In this document: positions 6,494-16,731 of the stretch, piece after piece
How the letters are laid out: every line of letters begins with the position of its first letter
Position numbering within the stretch: the stretch's first letter is position 1
NCBI GenBank assembly: GCA_016191995.1
Contig: JACPVA010000075.1
Span: 1-37,556 of the forward strand
From: Burkholderiales bacterium
GTDB lineage: Bacteria; Pseudomonadota; Gammaproteobacteria; Burkholderiales; Burkholderiaceae_C
Reading direction: 5' to 3'
DNA: 37,556 bases
Notes under the pieces: model-generated
Database searches by the model: none
Told to the model about the DNA's origin: nothing
What the model saw: only the letters and a program-made list of their open reading frames with translations
Program-made: the position numbers and the translations under genes

Positions 6494-9427
6494 ATGAAGG
6501 CGGCCACGACGGCCGCACCCGCGGCCGACGGCACCGCCAGCGCCGAGGTCGAGTTCACGCTCGACGGCCGGCGCATCAACGCGCGCGCCGGCGAATCGAT
6601 CCTGCAGGTCGCGCGCCGTGTCGGCGTCGAGATCCCGCATTTGTGCTGGGCCGAGGGGCTGCCGGCGGCGGGCAACTGCCGCGCCTGCGTCGTCGAGGTC
6701 GAGGTCGACGGCCGGACCGAACGCACGCTGGCGGCATCGTGCTGCCGCGCGCCGACGCCGGGCATGGTGGTGGCCAGCGCGAGCGACCGCGCGCGGCGCT
6801 CGCAGCGCATGGTGCTGGAGCTGCTGCAATCGGACCTGCCGCCCGAGGCGCGGCCGACGCCGCGCGACGAGGTCGCCAATTGGGGCGAGTGGCTGGGCGT
6901 GGCGCGGCCGCGATTCGCGCCGCGCGCACAACCTGCGCCCGACCGCTCGCACCCGGCGATCGCGGTCCGACTCGACGCCTGCATCCAGTGCACGCGCTGC
7001 CTGCGCGCCTGCCGCGACCTGCAGGTCAACGACGTGATCGGCCTGGCGTGGCGCGGCGAGCACGCGCGAATCGTCTTCGACCAGGACGACCCGATGGGGG
7101 CGTCGAGCTGCGTCGGCTGCGGCGAATGCGTGCAGGCCTGCCCGACCGGCGCGCTGGCGCCGGCCAGCCTGGCCGAGGCGATGGCGGCACCCGCCGGGGC
7201 GGCCGCACAGGGTGACGCGCACGCTGACGCGCAGGCGGTGCCGCCCGCGGAGCTGGCGGCACGGCCCACGCCCGAGCGCTCGATCGACACCGTCTGCCCG
7301 TATTGCGGCGTCGGCTGCGCGCTGACGCTGCATGTGCGCGACGACCGCGTCCTCTACGTCGAGGGCCGCGACGGCCCGGCCAACCGCGGCCGGCTGTGCG
7401 TCAAGGGGCGCTACGGCTTCGACTATGCGCGGCATCCGCAGCGGCTGACCGTGCCGCTGGTGCGGCGCGACGACGCGCCCAAGGACCCGGCGCTGGCGGC
7501 CGACCCGGCAGCGGCGCGCGCCGCGTTCCGCGAAGCGAGCTGGGACGAGGCGCTGGCACGCGCCGGCGGCATGCTGCGGCGGCTGCGCGACGCGCACGGG
7601 CCGCAGGCGCTCGCGGGCTTCGGGTCCGCCAAGGGCAGCAACGAGGAGGCCTACCTGTTCCAGAAGCTGGTGCGGCTCGGGTTCGGCAGCCACAACGTCG
7701 ACCACTGCACGCGGCTGTGCCACGCGTCGAGCGTGGCGGCGCTGCTGGAGGGGATAGGCTCGGGCGCGGTCAGCAACCCGGTGCGCGATGTCGAGCATGC
7801 CGAGCTGATCGTCGTCATCGGCGCCAATCCAGTCGTCAACCACCCGGTGGCGGCGACCTGGATCAAGAACGCGGTGCGGCGCGGCGCAGGGCTGGTGCTG
7901 ATCGACCCGCGCACCAGCGCGCTGGCGCGCCACGCGACGCAGCACCTGGCGTTCCGCCCCGGCAGCGATGTCGCGCTGCTGAACGCGATGCTGCACGTGA
8001 TCGTCACCGAGGGGCTGGCCGACGCGGGATTCGTCGCCGACCGCACGAGCGGCTACGACGCGCTGGCGGCCAAGGTGGCGGCCTATTCGCCCGAGGCGAT
8101 GGCGCCGGTCACCGGCATCGCGGCGGATACCGTGCGCGAGGTCGCGCGGCTCTATGCGCGCAGCCGGGCGTCGATGATCCTGTGGGGCATGGGGGTGTCG
8201 CAGCATGTGCACGGCACCGACAACGCGCGCTGCCTGATCGCGCTCGCGCTGGCCAGCGGGCAGATCGGCCGCCCCGGCACCGGGCTGCACCCGCTGCGCG
8301 GGCAGAACAACGTCCAGGGGGCGTCCGACGCCGGGCTGATCCCGATGATGTACCCCGACTACCGGCGCGTCGGCGACGCGCAGGCGCGCGCGCGATTCGC
8401 CGCCGCCTGGGGCGTGCCCGAATCCACGCTGCCACTGACGCCCGGGCTGACCGTCGTCGAGACGATCGCGGCAATCGACCGCGGCCTGGTGCGCGGGATG
8501 CTGATCATGGGCGAGAACCCGGCGATGTCCGACCCCGACGCCGACCACGCGCGCGCCGCGCTGGCGCGGCTGGAGGCGCTGGTCGTGCAGGACATCTTCC
8601 TGACCGAGACCGCGGCGCTGGCCGACGTCGTGCTGCCGGCGAGCGCCTTCCCGGAGAAGACCGGCAGCTTCACCAATACCGACCGCCTGGTCCAGCTCGG
8701 CCGGCGCGCGCTCGCGCTGCCCGGGCAGGCGCGGCAGGACCTGTGGTGCCTGGTCCAGATCGCGCGCGCGTTCGACCTCGACTGGTCGCATTACGGCGCC
8801 ACGCCGACCGACTGCGACGCGGCAGCGGGGGCCGTCTTCGACGAGATGCGCGCGCTGATGCCGAGCATCGCCGGCCTGAGCTGGGCGCGGCTGCAGCGCG
8901 AGGGCGCGATCACCTACCCCTGCGCGAGCGCCGACGACCCGGGGCAGGCGATCGTCTTCGGCGACCGCTTCCCGACCGCCGACGGCCGCGGCCGCTTCGT
9001 CCCCGCCGATATGCTGCCGCCCGACGAGCAGCCCGACGCCGACTACCCGCTGGTGCTGCTGACCGGGCGCCAGCTGGAGCATTGGCACACCGGCAGCATG
9101 ACGCGCCGGTCGGCCGCACTCGATGCGATCGAGCCCGAGCCGGTCGCGCTCGTGCACCCGCTCGAACTGGCGCGCCACGGCGTCGAGCCGGGCGCGGTCG
9201 TCACGCTGCGGTCGCGCCGCGGCGAGGTGAGCCTGTACGCGCGCGCCGACGAGGGCACGCCCGAGGGCGCGGTCTTCGTCGCCTTCTGCTGGGCCGAGGC
9301 GGCGATCAACCGGCTGACGAATCCGGCGCTGGACCCGGTGGCGCGGATCCCTGAGCTGAAGTACTGCGCGGTGCGGATGGGGCCTGGCGGCACGGTGCCG
9401 GAGGCGGCGCGTCCGCCGGCGGCGTGA
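6494..9427 (+). CDS. Formate dehydrogenase alpha subunit (NuoG-like N-terminus plus Mo/W catalytic domain)
   Basis: This 977-residue cytoplasmic enzyme oxidises formate to CO2. Order: a plant-type [2Fe-2S] domain (CWAEGLPAAGNCRAC, residues about 20-100), a two-cluster ferredoxin segment (CIQCTRCLRAC and CVGCGECVQACPTGAL, about 160-230), the Mo4Fe4S motif CPYCGVGC from Cys268, the bis-MGD catalytic domain, and a C-terminal MGD-binding barrel from about residue 850. Cys409 in CTRLCHASS, followed by His, is the Mo/W ligand position, so this is a Cys and not a Sec enzyme. The start is supported by GGAGGG 7 bases upstream; the frame is open further upstream. The metal (Mo or W) cannot be told from sequence. 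FdhD, FdsC or FdsD partners are not in the window. Its 3' end overlaps the convergent eda frame by 122 bases. Confidence 0.92.
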   Translation: MKAATTAAPAADGTASAEVEFTLDGRRINARAGESILQVARRVGVEIPHLCWAEGLPAAGNCRACVVEVEVDGRTERTLAASCCRAPTPGMVVASASDRARRSQRMVLELLQSDLPPEARPTPRDEVANWGEWLGVARPRFAPRAQPAPDRSHPAIAVRLDACIQCTRCLRACRDLQVNDVIGLAWRGEHARIVFDQDDPMGASSCVGCGECVQACPTGALAPASLAEAMAAPAGAAAQGDAHADAQAVPPAELAARPTPERSIDTVCPYCGVGCALTLHVRDDRVLYVEGRDGPANRGRLCVKGRYGFDYARHPQRLTVPLVRRDDAPKDPALAADPAAARAAFREASWDEALARAGGMLRRLRDAHGPQALAGFGSAKGSNEEAYLFQKLVRLGFGSHNVDHCTRLCHASSVAALLEGIGSGAVSNPVRDVEHAELIVVIGANPVVNHPVAATWIKNAVRRGAGLVLIDPRTSALARHATQHLAFRPGSDVALLNAMLHVIVTEGLADAGFVADRTSGYDALAAKVAAYSPEAMAPVTGIAADTVREVARLYARSRASMILWGMGVSQHVHGTDNARCLIALALASGQIGRPGTGLHPLRGQNNVQGASDAGLIPMMYPDYRRVGDAQARARFAAAWGVPESTLPLTPGLTVVETIAAIDRGLVRGMLIMGENPAMSDPDADHARAALARLEALVVQDIFLTETAALADVVLPASAFPEKTGSFTNTDRLVQLGRRALALPGQARQDLWCLVQIARAFDLDWSHYGATPTDCDAAAGAVFDEMRALMPSIAGLSWARLQREGAITYPCASADDPGQAIVFGDRFPTADGRGRFVPADMLPPDEQPDADYPLVLLTGRQLEHWHTGSMTRRSAALDAIEPEPVALVHPLELARHGVEPGAVVTLRSRRGEVSLYARADEGTPEGAVFVAFCWAEAAINRLTNPALDPVARIPELKYCAVRMGPGGTVPEAARPPAA

Positions 9428-10073
9428 CTCGCCTCGAGCACGCCGCCGCGCGCGCCAGCGCCTCGATGCGCGCGAAATCCCCGGCCTCCAGCGCCGCGGC
9501 GGGCGTGAGCCAGCTGCCGCCGACCGCGCGCACGTTCGGCAGCGCGAGGTAGCCGGCGGCATTGCCGGCGCCGATGCCGCCGGTGGCGCAGAAGCCGAGC
9601 TGCGGCAAGGGGCCGGCGAAGGACTTCAAGGCGTCGACGCCGCCGGCGGCTTCGGCCGGAAAGAACTTGATCAGGCTATAGCCCTGCTCGCGCAGCGCCA
9701 TGCACTCGCTGGCCGTCGCCGCACCCGGCAGCCAGGGCAGCGCATGCTGGCGCGCCGCCGCGATCAGATTCGGCGTCGCACCCGGCGAAACCGCGAACCG
9801 TGCCCCGGCGCGCAGCGCCTGGTCGAGCTGCCGCGGGTCGAGCACGGTGCCGACGCCGACCACCGCGCCCTCGACCTCGGCGGCGATCGCGCGCACCGCA
9901 TCGAGCGCGGCCGCGGTGCGCAGCGTGACCTCGATCGCCGGGATGCCGCCGGCGACGAGCGCGCGCGCGGCCTGCACCGCCTGCGCGGCGTCGCGCAGCA
10001 CGACGACCGGCAGCACGGGGGCCAGGCCGAGGATGCCGGCCAGGCGCTGGGTGTGGGCGTCGACGAGGTTCAT
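9306..10073 (-). CDS. eda: KDPG/KHG aldolase with a C-terminal read-through tail
   Basis: The enzyme splits 2-keto-3-deoxy-6-phosphogluconate into pyruvate and glyceraldehyde 3-phosphate, the last Entner-Doudoroff step. Motifs: AIEVTLRT with the catalytic Glu, [22 protein letters not shown], and [12 protein letters not shown] with the Schiff-base Lys; [21 protein letters not shown] closes the phosphate site. The start is the ATG before [15 protein letters not shown]. The protein is 255 residues, against about 205-215 usual for the family. The excess is a Pro/Ala/Ser-rich tail of roughly 45 residues with no family similarity, encoded largely opposite the end of the formate dehydrogenase gene. 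The natural stop seems lost, either truly or by a sequence error. A terminator lies between edd and this gene, so it may have its own promoter, which I could not identify. Confidence 0.9.
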   Translation of the reverse strand: MNLVDAHTQRLAGILGLAPVLPVVVLRDAAQAVQAARALVAGGIPAIEVTLRTAAALDAVRAIAAEVEGAVVGVGTVLDPRQLDQALRAGARFAVSPGATPNLIAAARQHALPWLPGAATASECMALREQGYSLIKFFPAEAAGGVDALKSFAGPLPQLGFCATGGIGAGNAAGYLALPNVRAVGGSWLTPAAALEAGDFARIEALARAAACSRRVTPPADAPPPAPCRQAPSAPRSTSAQGSAPPGPAPDSSAG

Positions 10074-10140
10074 CGCGGGGGCTCGGGTACGGGTTGCGGC
10101 GTGCGGGTCGTCGGCGGGCTCAGCGCAGGATGGACGCGGG

Positions 10141-10182
10141 AAAAACGCTCGATGCGGGCGGCACGCGGGCGGCATGCGAGCG
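10141..10182 (-). terminator. Rho-independent terminator after edd
   Basis: On the - strand CGCTCG...CGAGCG (10177-10182 with 10146-10151) plus an inner ATGC/GCAT pairing form a stem with one bulged base and a 16-base GC-rich loop. Five T residues follow directly (10145-10141). It lies in the 180-base gap between edd and eda and would reduce read-through into eda. Confidence 0.65.
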
Positions 10183-10253
10183 CGGCGTGGCGCGATCCCT
10201 TTCGCCGCGCTGGGGTAGGCCCGGCCACGAGACGAGTCGCACTGCAGCGCGCG

Positions 10254-12092
<1,839 letters not shown>

Positions 12093-12134
12093 CGGCGGTC
12101 TCCGTCGGGCGGGTGCTGGGGTCGGCGGGGCGCG

Positions 12135-12905
12135 TCACGCCACCCCAGGCCCGGCTTTCGAGAGCCGGGCCGGGTCTTCGAGCGGGCAGGCCCAGAGCTC
12201 CACCGGCCGGTCGCGTGCGGCCAGCACGCGCGCGATCGGCAGCTCGCCGTCGCGCAGCGCGTCGCGCAGCACGGCCTGCCTGGCCTCGCCCTCGATGTGC
12301 AGGTGCAGGCTGCGGGCCGCGGCCAGCGCCGGCAGCGTGAAGCTGATGCGCGCCTCGGGCACGCCGGGGGCTCGCATCGGCAGCAGCCGGCGCGCGCCGT
12401 GCGGGGCCAGCGCCGACTCGAGGTGGTCGCCGCCCGGGAACAGCGACGCGGTGTGGCCATCGTCGCCCATGCCCAGCACCAGCACGTCGAAGGGCAGCCG
12501 CGCGGCGAACTCGCGCTCAAGCGCCGCGGCGGCCGACTCGGGCGCATGCCCGGCGCGCCACAACGGCACGAAGCGCGCCGCCGCCGCCGCACCGACCAGC
12601 AGGTGGCGGCGCAGCAGGCGCTCGTTCGAGCGCTCGTCGTCGGGCGGGACCCAGCGCTCGTCGGCCAGGGTCACGTCGACCGCGCCCCAGCCGATCGGCG
12701 CCTTCGACAGCTCGGCGAGGAAGCGCGCCGGGGTGCGACCCCCCGACAGCGCGAGCAAGGCGCGCCCGCGTGCATCGATCGCCGCCGCCAGCTCGGCAGC
12801 GACGCGCCCGGCCAGCGCGCGCGCCAGCTCGGCCGCGTCGGCGAAGGTGTGCAGGTGCGGCGGCGGGATCCGCGCCGCGGCGGGCTTGCCGCGATCAGTC
12901 GACAT
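12135..12905 (-). CDS. pgl: 6-phosphogluconolactonase
   Basis: The enzyme hydrolyses 6-phosphogluconolactone made by Zwf. With the chosen start it has 256 residues. Motifs are [38 protein letters not shown] (the conserved DERWV block) and [20 protein letters not shown], which carries the catalytic histidine region. Two in-frame ATGs are possible: 12905 overlaps zwf by 11 bases and 12926 by 32. I take 12905 (MSTDRGK) as more typical of coupled genes; neither has a strong Shine-Dalgarno. The gene sits between zwf and edd and acts between their products. Confidence 0.93.
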   Translation of the reverse strand: MSTDRGKPAAARIPPPHLHTFADAAELARALAGRVAAELAAAIDARGRALLALSGGRTPARFLAELSKAPIGWGAVDVTLADERWVPPDDERSNERLLRRHLLVGAAAAARFVPLWRAGHAPESAAAALEREFAARLPFDVLVLGMGDDGHTASLFPGGDHLESALAPHGARRLLPMRAPGVPEARISFTLPALAAARSLHLHIEGEARQAVLRDALRDGELPIARVLAARDRPVELWACPLEDPARLSKAGPGVA

Positions 12906-14361
12906 CGTCGATCCAGGTCCGGCCATCGCGCTCGATCAGCGCGACCGCGGCGCTCGGCCCCCAGCTGCCGGCGGTATACGGCTTGGGCGCGTCGTCGCTG
13001 GCGGCCCAGGCGGCGAGGATCGGGTCGGCCCAGGCCCAGGCCGCCTCGACCTCGTCGCGGCGCATGAACAGCATCGGGTTGCCGCGCACCACGTCCATCA
13101 GCAGCCGCTCGTAGGCGTCGACATGGTGCTGGCGGCCGAAGGTCTCGGCGAAGCTCATGTCCAGCGGCACGTCGCGCAGCCGCATTCCGCCGGGGCCGGG
13201 CACCTTGTTCGTCAGCCACAGCGTGACGCTCTCGTCGGGCTGCAGGCGCAGCACCAGCCGGTTGGGGTGGATCGGGCCGGTGCTGCCCTCGAAGATCGAA
13301 TGCGGCACGGCGCGGAAGCTGACGACGATCTCGGAGACCCGCAGCGGCATGCGCTTGCCGGTGCGCAGGTAGAACGGCACGCCGGCCCAGCGCCAGTTGG
13401 CGACCTCGGCCTTGAGGGCGACGAAGGTCTCGGTGCGCGACGGCGCGCCGAGCTCGTCCGGGTAGCCCGGCACCGCCTGGCCGTCCACCGCCCCGGCGCG
13501 GTACTGGCCGCGCACGCCCAGGCTGGCCGCATTCGCCGCCCCGATCGGCCGCAGCGCGCGCAGCACCTTGAGCTTCTCGTCGCGCAGGGCGTCGGCCGAC
13601 AGGCGCGAGGGCGGCTCCATCGCCACCAGGCACAGCAGCTGCAGCAGGTGGTTCTGCACCATGTCGCGCATCGCGCCGGCGCGGTCGTAGTAGGCCGCGC
13701 GGCCCTCGACGCCGACCGTCTCGGCCACCGTGATCTGGACATGGTCGACATGCTCGGCACGCCAGATCGGCTCGAACAGGGCATTCGCGAACCGCAGCGC
13801 AGTGAGGTTCTGCACCGTCTCCTTGCCGAGGTAATGGTCGATGCGGTAGGTCTGGCGCTCGTCGAAGCAATGCCCGATGGCGTCGTTGATGCCGGCCGCG
13901 CTCGCGCGGTCGCTGCCGATGGGTTTCTCGATCACGACGCGCGTGGCCGGGCCGTTGAGGCCGCACCCGCGCAGGCGCTCGCAGATCGGGACGAAGATAT
14001 CGGGCGCGGTCGCGAGGTAGAAGACGCGAACGCGATCGCCCGGCGCCAGGATCAGGCGCGCGACCTCGTCCCAGCCCGCCTCGTGGCGCACGTCCAGCGC
14101 GCGGTAGTTCAGCAGTGCCAGGAAGGCGTCGAGCCGCTGCGGCCCGGCCTGGGGTTGCAGCCACCCGCGCACCGTCGTGCGGTAACCCTCGTCGTCCAGG
14201 CCCTCGTCGCGGGCGACGCCGAGGATGCGCGTCCCGGGCGCGATCTGGCCGTCGGCGAAGCGATGCAGCAGCGCCGGCAGCAGCTTGCGCCGGGCGAGGT
14301 CGCCGGTGCCGCCGAAGATGACGAGGTCGAAGGGGTCGGGGGCGACCGGCGGGGCGCTCAT
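12895..14361 (-). CDS. zwf: Glucose-6-phosphate 1-dehydrogenase
   Basis: This 488-residue enzyme oxidises glucose 6-phosphate to 6-phosphogluconolactone and makes NADPH or NADH. LVIFGGTGDLARRKLLPAL is the N-terminal dinucleotide-binding motif, RIDHYLGKETVQN is the active-site signature with substrate-binding Lys and catalytic His, and VPFYLRTGKRM is another conserved block. The ATG at 14361 (MSAPPVAPDPFDLV) is chosen; an in-frame start 23 codons earlier would add only low-complexity Pro/Ser residues. It heads the Entner-Doudoroff cluster and overlaps pgl. No glucan-locus operator lies in front of it, so it is probably not under the same LacI-type control. Confidence 0.96.
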   Translation of the reverse strand: MSAPPVAPDPFDLVIFGGTGDLARRKLLPALLHRFADGQIAPGTRILGVARDEGLDDEGYRTTVRGWLQPQAGPQRLDAFLALLNYRALDVRHEAGWDEVARLILAPGDRVRVFYLATAPDIFVPICERLRGCGLNGPATRVVIEKPIGSDRASAAGINDAIGHCFDERQTYRIDHYLGKETVQNLTALRFANALFEPIWRAEHVDHVQITVAETVGVEGRAAYYDRAGAMRDMVQNHLLQLLCLVAMEPPSRLSADALRDEKLKVLRALRPIGAANAASLGVRGQYRAGAVDGQAVPGYPDELGAPSRTETFVALKAEVANWRWAGVPFYLRTGKRMPLRVSEIVVSFRAVPHSIFEGSTGPIHPNRLVLRLQPDESVTLWLTNKVPGPGGMRLRDVPLDMSFAETFGRQHHVDAYERLLMDVVRGNPMLFMRRDEVEAAWAWADPILAAWAASDDAPKPYTAGSWGPSAAVALIERDGRTWIDDVD

Positions 14362-14416
14362 GCTCGGGCTCGGGATCGGCGTGGGGGAGCGGGACGAGGC
14401 GCGGCATGGCCCAGGC

Positions 14417-14449
14417 CTCGAGGCGGCCACCCCTGGTGGCCGCCTCGAG
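14417..14449 (-). terminator. Perfect 15-bp hairpin between the lipoprotein gene and zwf
   Basis: CTCGAGGCGGCCACC at 14417-14431 pairs perfectly with 14435-14449, with the loop CCT. It lies 34 bases past the stop of the - strand lipoprotein gene. There is no T-tract on either side, so it may be a Rho-assisted terminator or a 3'-end stabiliser separating the glucan locus from zwf. Confidence 0.6.
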
Positions 14450-14482
14450 CCGTGACGAAGGCGCCGCGCGGGCGCCTGGCGT

Positions 14483-16567
14483 TCACTCGAAGAGGATGCC
14501 GCCCTTGATCACCAGCGTCGTCGGGTAGACACCGGCACCGTTGGGAGCGCTCAGGTTCGCCCCCGTGGTCTTGGTGCCGTCGCTGACGGCCGCACCGCCG
14601 CCGGCAGCCTGGAACGAAACCTGCGAGATCGGCTGCGTGGCCAGCACCGAGGCCGCGGTCAGGCCCGCCACGCCGCAGTTCTGCACGACCGCGAACGAGT
14701 CCAGGTCCAGCGCATAGGCCGCCTGGCCGGCCGAGGTCGGGGTGACGACCTTGCGCAGCTGGATGTGGCAGGGCCCGCCGGTGTCGTACAGCTTGCCCAT
14801 GTCGAACTGGACCATGAAGTTGTTGGTCGCCGTGCCGAACCACTCCGGGTTGGGGTTGAAGTTGAACTTGATCTGGGTCTGGCCGGCCAGCTGCAGCCCC
14901 GGCGTGTCGGCGGTCGCGCTCAGGCCCCCGGTGACGCCGGGCGCCTGGACGTAGATGCCGGCGTAAAGCGCCTCGGCGGGCACGGCCGTCTGGTAGTAGT
15001 AGTAGAAGAAGCTGTCGGCCGCCGCGACGGCCGGCGTCATGTCGCCGCCGCCGCCGCAGTTCTCTGGCAGGCCGTTGCAGCCGAAGCCGTCGAGGTTGCT
15101 GCCGCTGAAGCCGCCGAACTCGCCACCCTCGACGGTGCGGTTGCCGCCGGCGAAGCCGGACGAGAAGGTCAGCGGGCCGCTGCCGCCGCCGGCCGCACCG
15201 AGCAGCACGATGTCGTCGAAGTAGTAGGCCTTCCCGGGGGGCGCGTCGACCGTGCCGAGGTTCGGCAGCAGCACCATCTTGTTGTAGGTCTTGCTGAGGT
15301 CGATGCCGGTGAAGGTCCAGGTCAGCGTCTGCCAGCCGGCGACCACGGCCTCGTTGGCCGCCACGTCGCCCGAGTTGGCCCCGCCGGGGCCCTCGATCTT
15401 CAGCACCATCGGGATGCCGGCCGTCGGCGAGAACACCTGCGCCGAGATCGTGCGCCGCGTCGCGGTGACCGGCACCGTCGCCTCGATGATGCCGAGCGCG
15501 AACACCTGGCCGCCCGAGCGCAGCACGTTGAAGCAGTTGCCCGTGCCGCCCCCGGCCGGGCACGGCCCGACGGCGCTGCCCTCGGCGCCCTCGAACCCGG
15601 CCACTGGCGGCAGCACGTCGTCGAAGTTGGCCAAGACCGTGCCCGACGGCGGCGGCGGTGCCGACGCCTCGACCAGCTTCATGTCGTCGAAGTAGTACGA
15701 CTTCCCCGGCGGCGCATCGACCGCGCCCAGGTTGGGCAGCAGCACGATCTTGTTGAAGGTCAGCGCCGGGTCGACGCCGGCAAAGGTCCAGGTCAGCGTC
15801 TGCCAACCGGCGACAACGGCCTCGTTGGGCACGACGTCGCCCGAGTTGGCGCCGCCCGGGCCCTCGATCTTGAGCACCATCGGGATGCCGGCCGTCGGCG
15901 AGAAGACCTTCGCCGAGATCGTGCGCTTCGTCGCGGTGACCGGCACCGTCGTCTCGACGATGCCCAGCGCGAACACCTGGCCACCCGAACGCAGCACCAT
16001 GAAGCAGTTCCCCGTGCCGCCCCCGGCTGGGCACGGCACGACGGCGCTGCCCTCGGCGCCCTCGAACCCGGCCACCGGCGGCAGTGCGGCGTCGAAGTCG
16101 GCCAGCAAGGTGTCGCCGCCGGGTGGCGGCGTCACCACGCTCGTGTCGAACGCCTTCTGCACCATCACCGCCTCGTTGACGGCACCGGTGGCGTCATTGA
16201 CCGCCCCGGCCGCCACGCTGACGACAACCAGGCCGACGGCGTCGGCCGGCGGCGTCACGACCAGGGTCGCCTGGGACCCGCTCAACCGCGTGAACGCGCC
16301 CTTGCTGCCGTCGACCACGGTCACGTCGTCGACCGTGAAGCTGGTGCCCACGTCGACGTTGAACGAGAAGGTGAAGGTGATGGCGCCGGTCGCGGTTTCC
16401 GCCACCACGTTGTTGGTGATCGTCACCACCGGCACCACGGGCACGACGTCCGTGATCGTGTCGTCCGGCGGCGGCTCGCCGTTGCCGCCGCCGCAGCCGG
16501 CGAGCGTGAACGACAGCGCGGCCGCCACGGCGGCGGCGAGAGACAGGAACGGGCGGCGAGTTTTCAT
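14483..16567 (-). CDS. Surface lipoprotein with Ig-like domain and duplicated putative glycan-binding domains
   Basis: The protein has 694 residues. A lipoprotein signal peptide ends in LAGC at about residue 25, followed by a Gly-rich, Pro/Asp linker. Residues about 40-130 look like a bacterial Ig-like domain (FTVDDVTVVDGSKGAFTRLSG). Two tandem 157-residue units follow (PPVAGFEGAEGSAV, a Cys pair in PCPAGGGTGNC, SPTAGIPMVLKIEGPGGANS, GWQTLTWTF, YYFDD); each reads like a jelly-roll carbohydrate-binding module. The last 220 residues (FYYYYQTAVPAEALYAGIY, FNPNPEWFGTATNNFMVQFD) match nothing I can name. It carries no catalytic motif I recognise. Placement beside GH81 and under a shared operator suggests a beta-glucan-binding role like that of SusE/SusF, by analogy only. 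GH81 lies directly upstream on the same strand. Confidence 0.72.
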   Translation of the reverse strand: MKTRRPFLSLAAAVAAALSFTLAGCGGGNGEPPPDDTITDVVPVVPVVTITNNVVAETATGAITFTFSFNVDVGTSFTVDDVTVVDGSKGAFTRLSGSQATLVVTPPADAVGLVVVSVAAGAVNDATGAVNEAVMVQKAFDTSVVTPPPGGDTLLADFDAALPPVAGFEGAEGSAVVPCPAGGGTGNCFMVLRSGGQVFALGIVETTVPVTATKRTISAKVFSPTAGIPMVLKIEGPGGANSGDVVPNEAVVAGWQTLTWTFAGVDPALTFNKIVLLPNLGAVDAPPGKSYYFDDMKLVEASAPPPPSGTVLANFDDVLPPVAGFEGAEGSAVGPCPAGGGTGNCFNVLRSGGQVFALGIIEATVPVTATRRTISAQVFSPTAGIPMVLKIEGPGGANSGDVAANEAVVAGWQTLTWTFTGIDLSKTYNKMVLLPNLGTVDAPPGKAYYFDDIVLLGAAGGGSGPLTFSSGFAGGNRTVEGGEFGGFSGSNLDGFGCNGLPENCGGGGDMTPAVAAADSFFYYYYQTAVPAEALYAGIYVQAPGVTGGLSATADTPGLQLAGQTQIKFNFNPNPEWFGTATNNFMVQFDMGKLYDTGGPCHIQLRKVVTPTSAGQAAYALDLDSFAVVQNCGVAGLTAASVLATQPISQVSFQAAGGGAAVSDGTKTTGANLSAPNGAGVYPTTLVIKGGILFE
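15210..16107 (-). repeat. 471-bp tandem duplication inside the lipoprotein gene
   Basis: The blocks 15210-15636 and 15681-16107 align at a constant offset of 471 bases without indels over long stretches. Both DNA and protein are highly similar, for example both encode SPTAGIPMVLKIEGPGGA. This indicates a fairly recent in-frame domain duplication. Confidence 0.9.
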
Positions 16568-16611
16568 GGTCAGTGTCCTGGTCGTCGGGGCGGGCGCGGC
16601 CCGCCGTGACA

Positions 16612-16625
16612 TGAAAGCGCTTTCA
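16612..16625. promoter_or_regulatory. LacI-family operator TGAAAGCGCTTTCA, lipoprotein gene
   Basis: A perfect 14-base palindrome with the central CG step typical of LacI/GalR operators. It is 45 bases upstream of the lipoprotein ATG and identical to the sites at 19106, 19238 and 31663. Confidence 0.88.
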
Positions 16626-16627
16626 GC

Positions 16628-16657
16628 AGTATCGAGACTTCGGGGGCGGGTTGGCAA
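16628..16657 (-). promoter_or_regulatory. Putative sigma-70 promoter of the lipoprotein gene
   Basis: On the - strand TTGCCA (16657-16652) is separated by 18 bases from GATACT (16633-16628). The operator begins 2 bases further on, so bound repressor would cover the transcription start. Confidence 0.55.
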
Positions 16658-16678
16658 GGGCCAAGGCCCCCTCGATTT

Positions 16679-16731
16679 CCCTGACGCGCGAGCCCGTCGG
16701 GCCGAGCGGAGCCGCCTTCGGTGCGTCAGGG
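16679..16731 (-). terminator. Long inverted repeat spanning the GH81 stop codon
   Basis: CCCTGACGC (16679-16687) pairs with GCGTCAGGG (16723-16731), which includes the GH81 stop codon; the GC-rich interior can fold further. There is no T-tract on the - strand side, so it may only attenuate transcription into the lipoprotein gene. Confidence 0.4.

Noticed and set aside
4573..7290. 905-codon open frame on the - strand
   Set aside because: Composition is low-complexity Ala/Arg/Gly, and it runs opposite the well-supported NuoEF-type gene.
6086..9562. Very long open frame on the - strand opposite the formate dehydrogenase gene
   Set aside because: It is a high-GC shadow: the protein is Arg/Ala/Gly/His-rich with no motif, while the + strand frame has full, ordered catalytic motifs.
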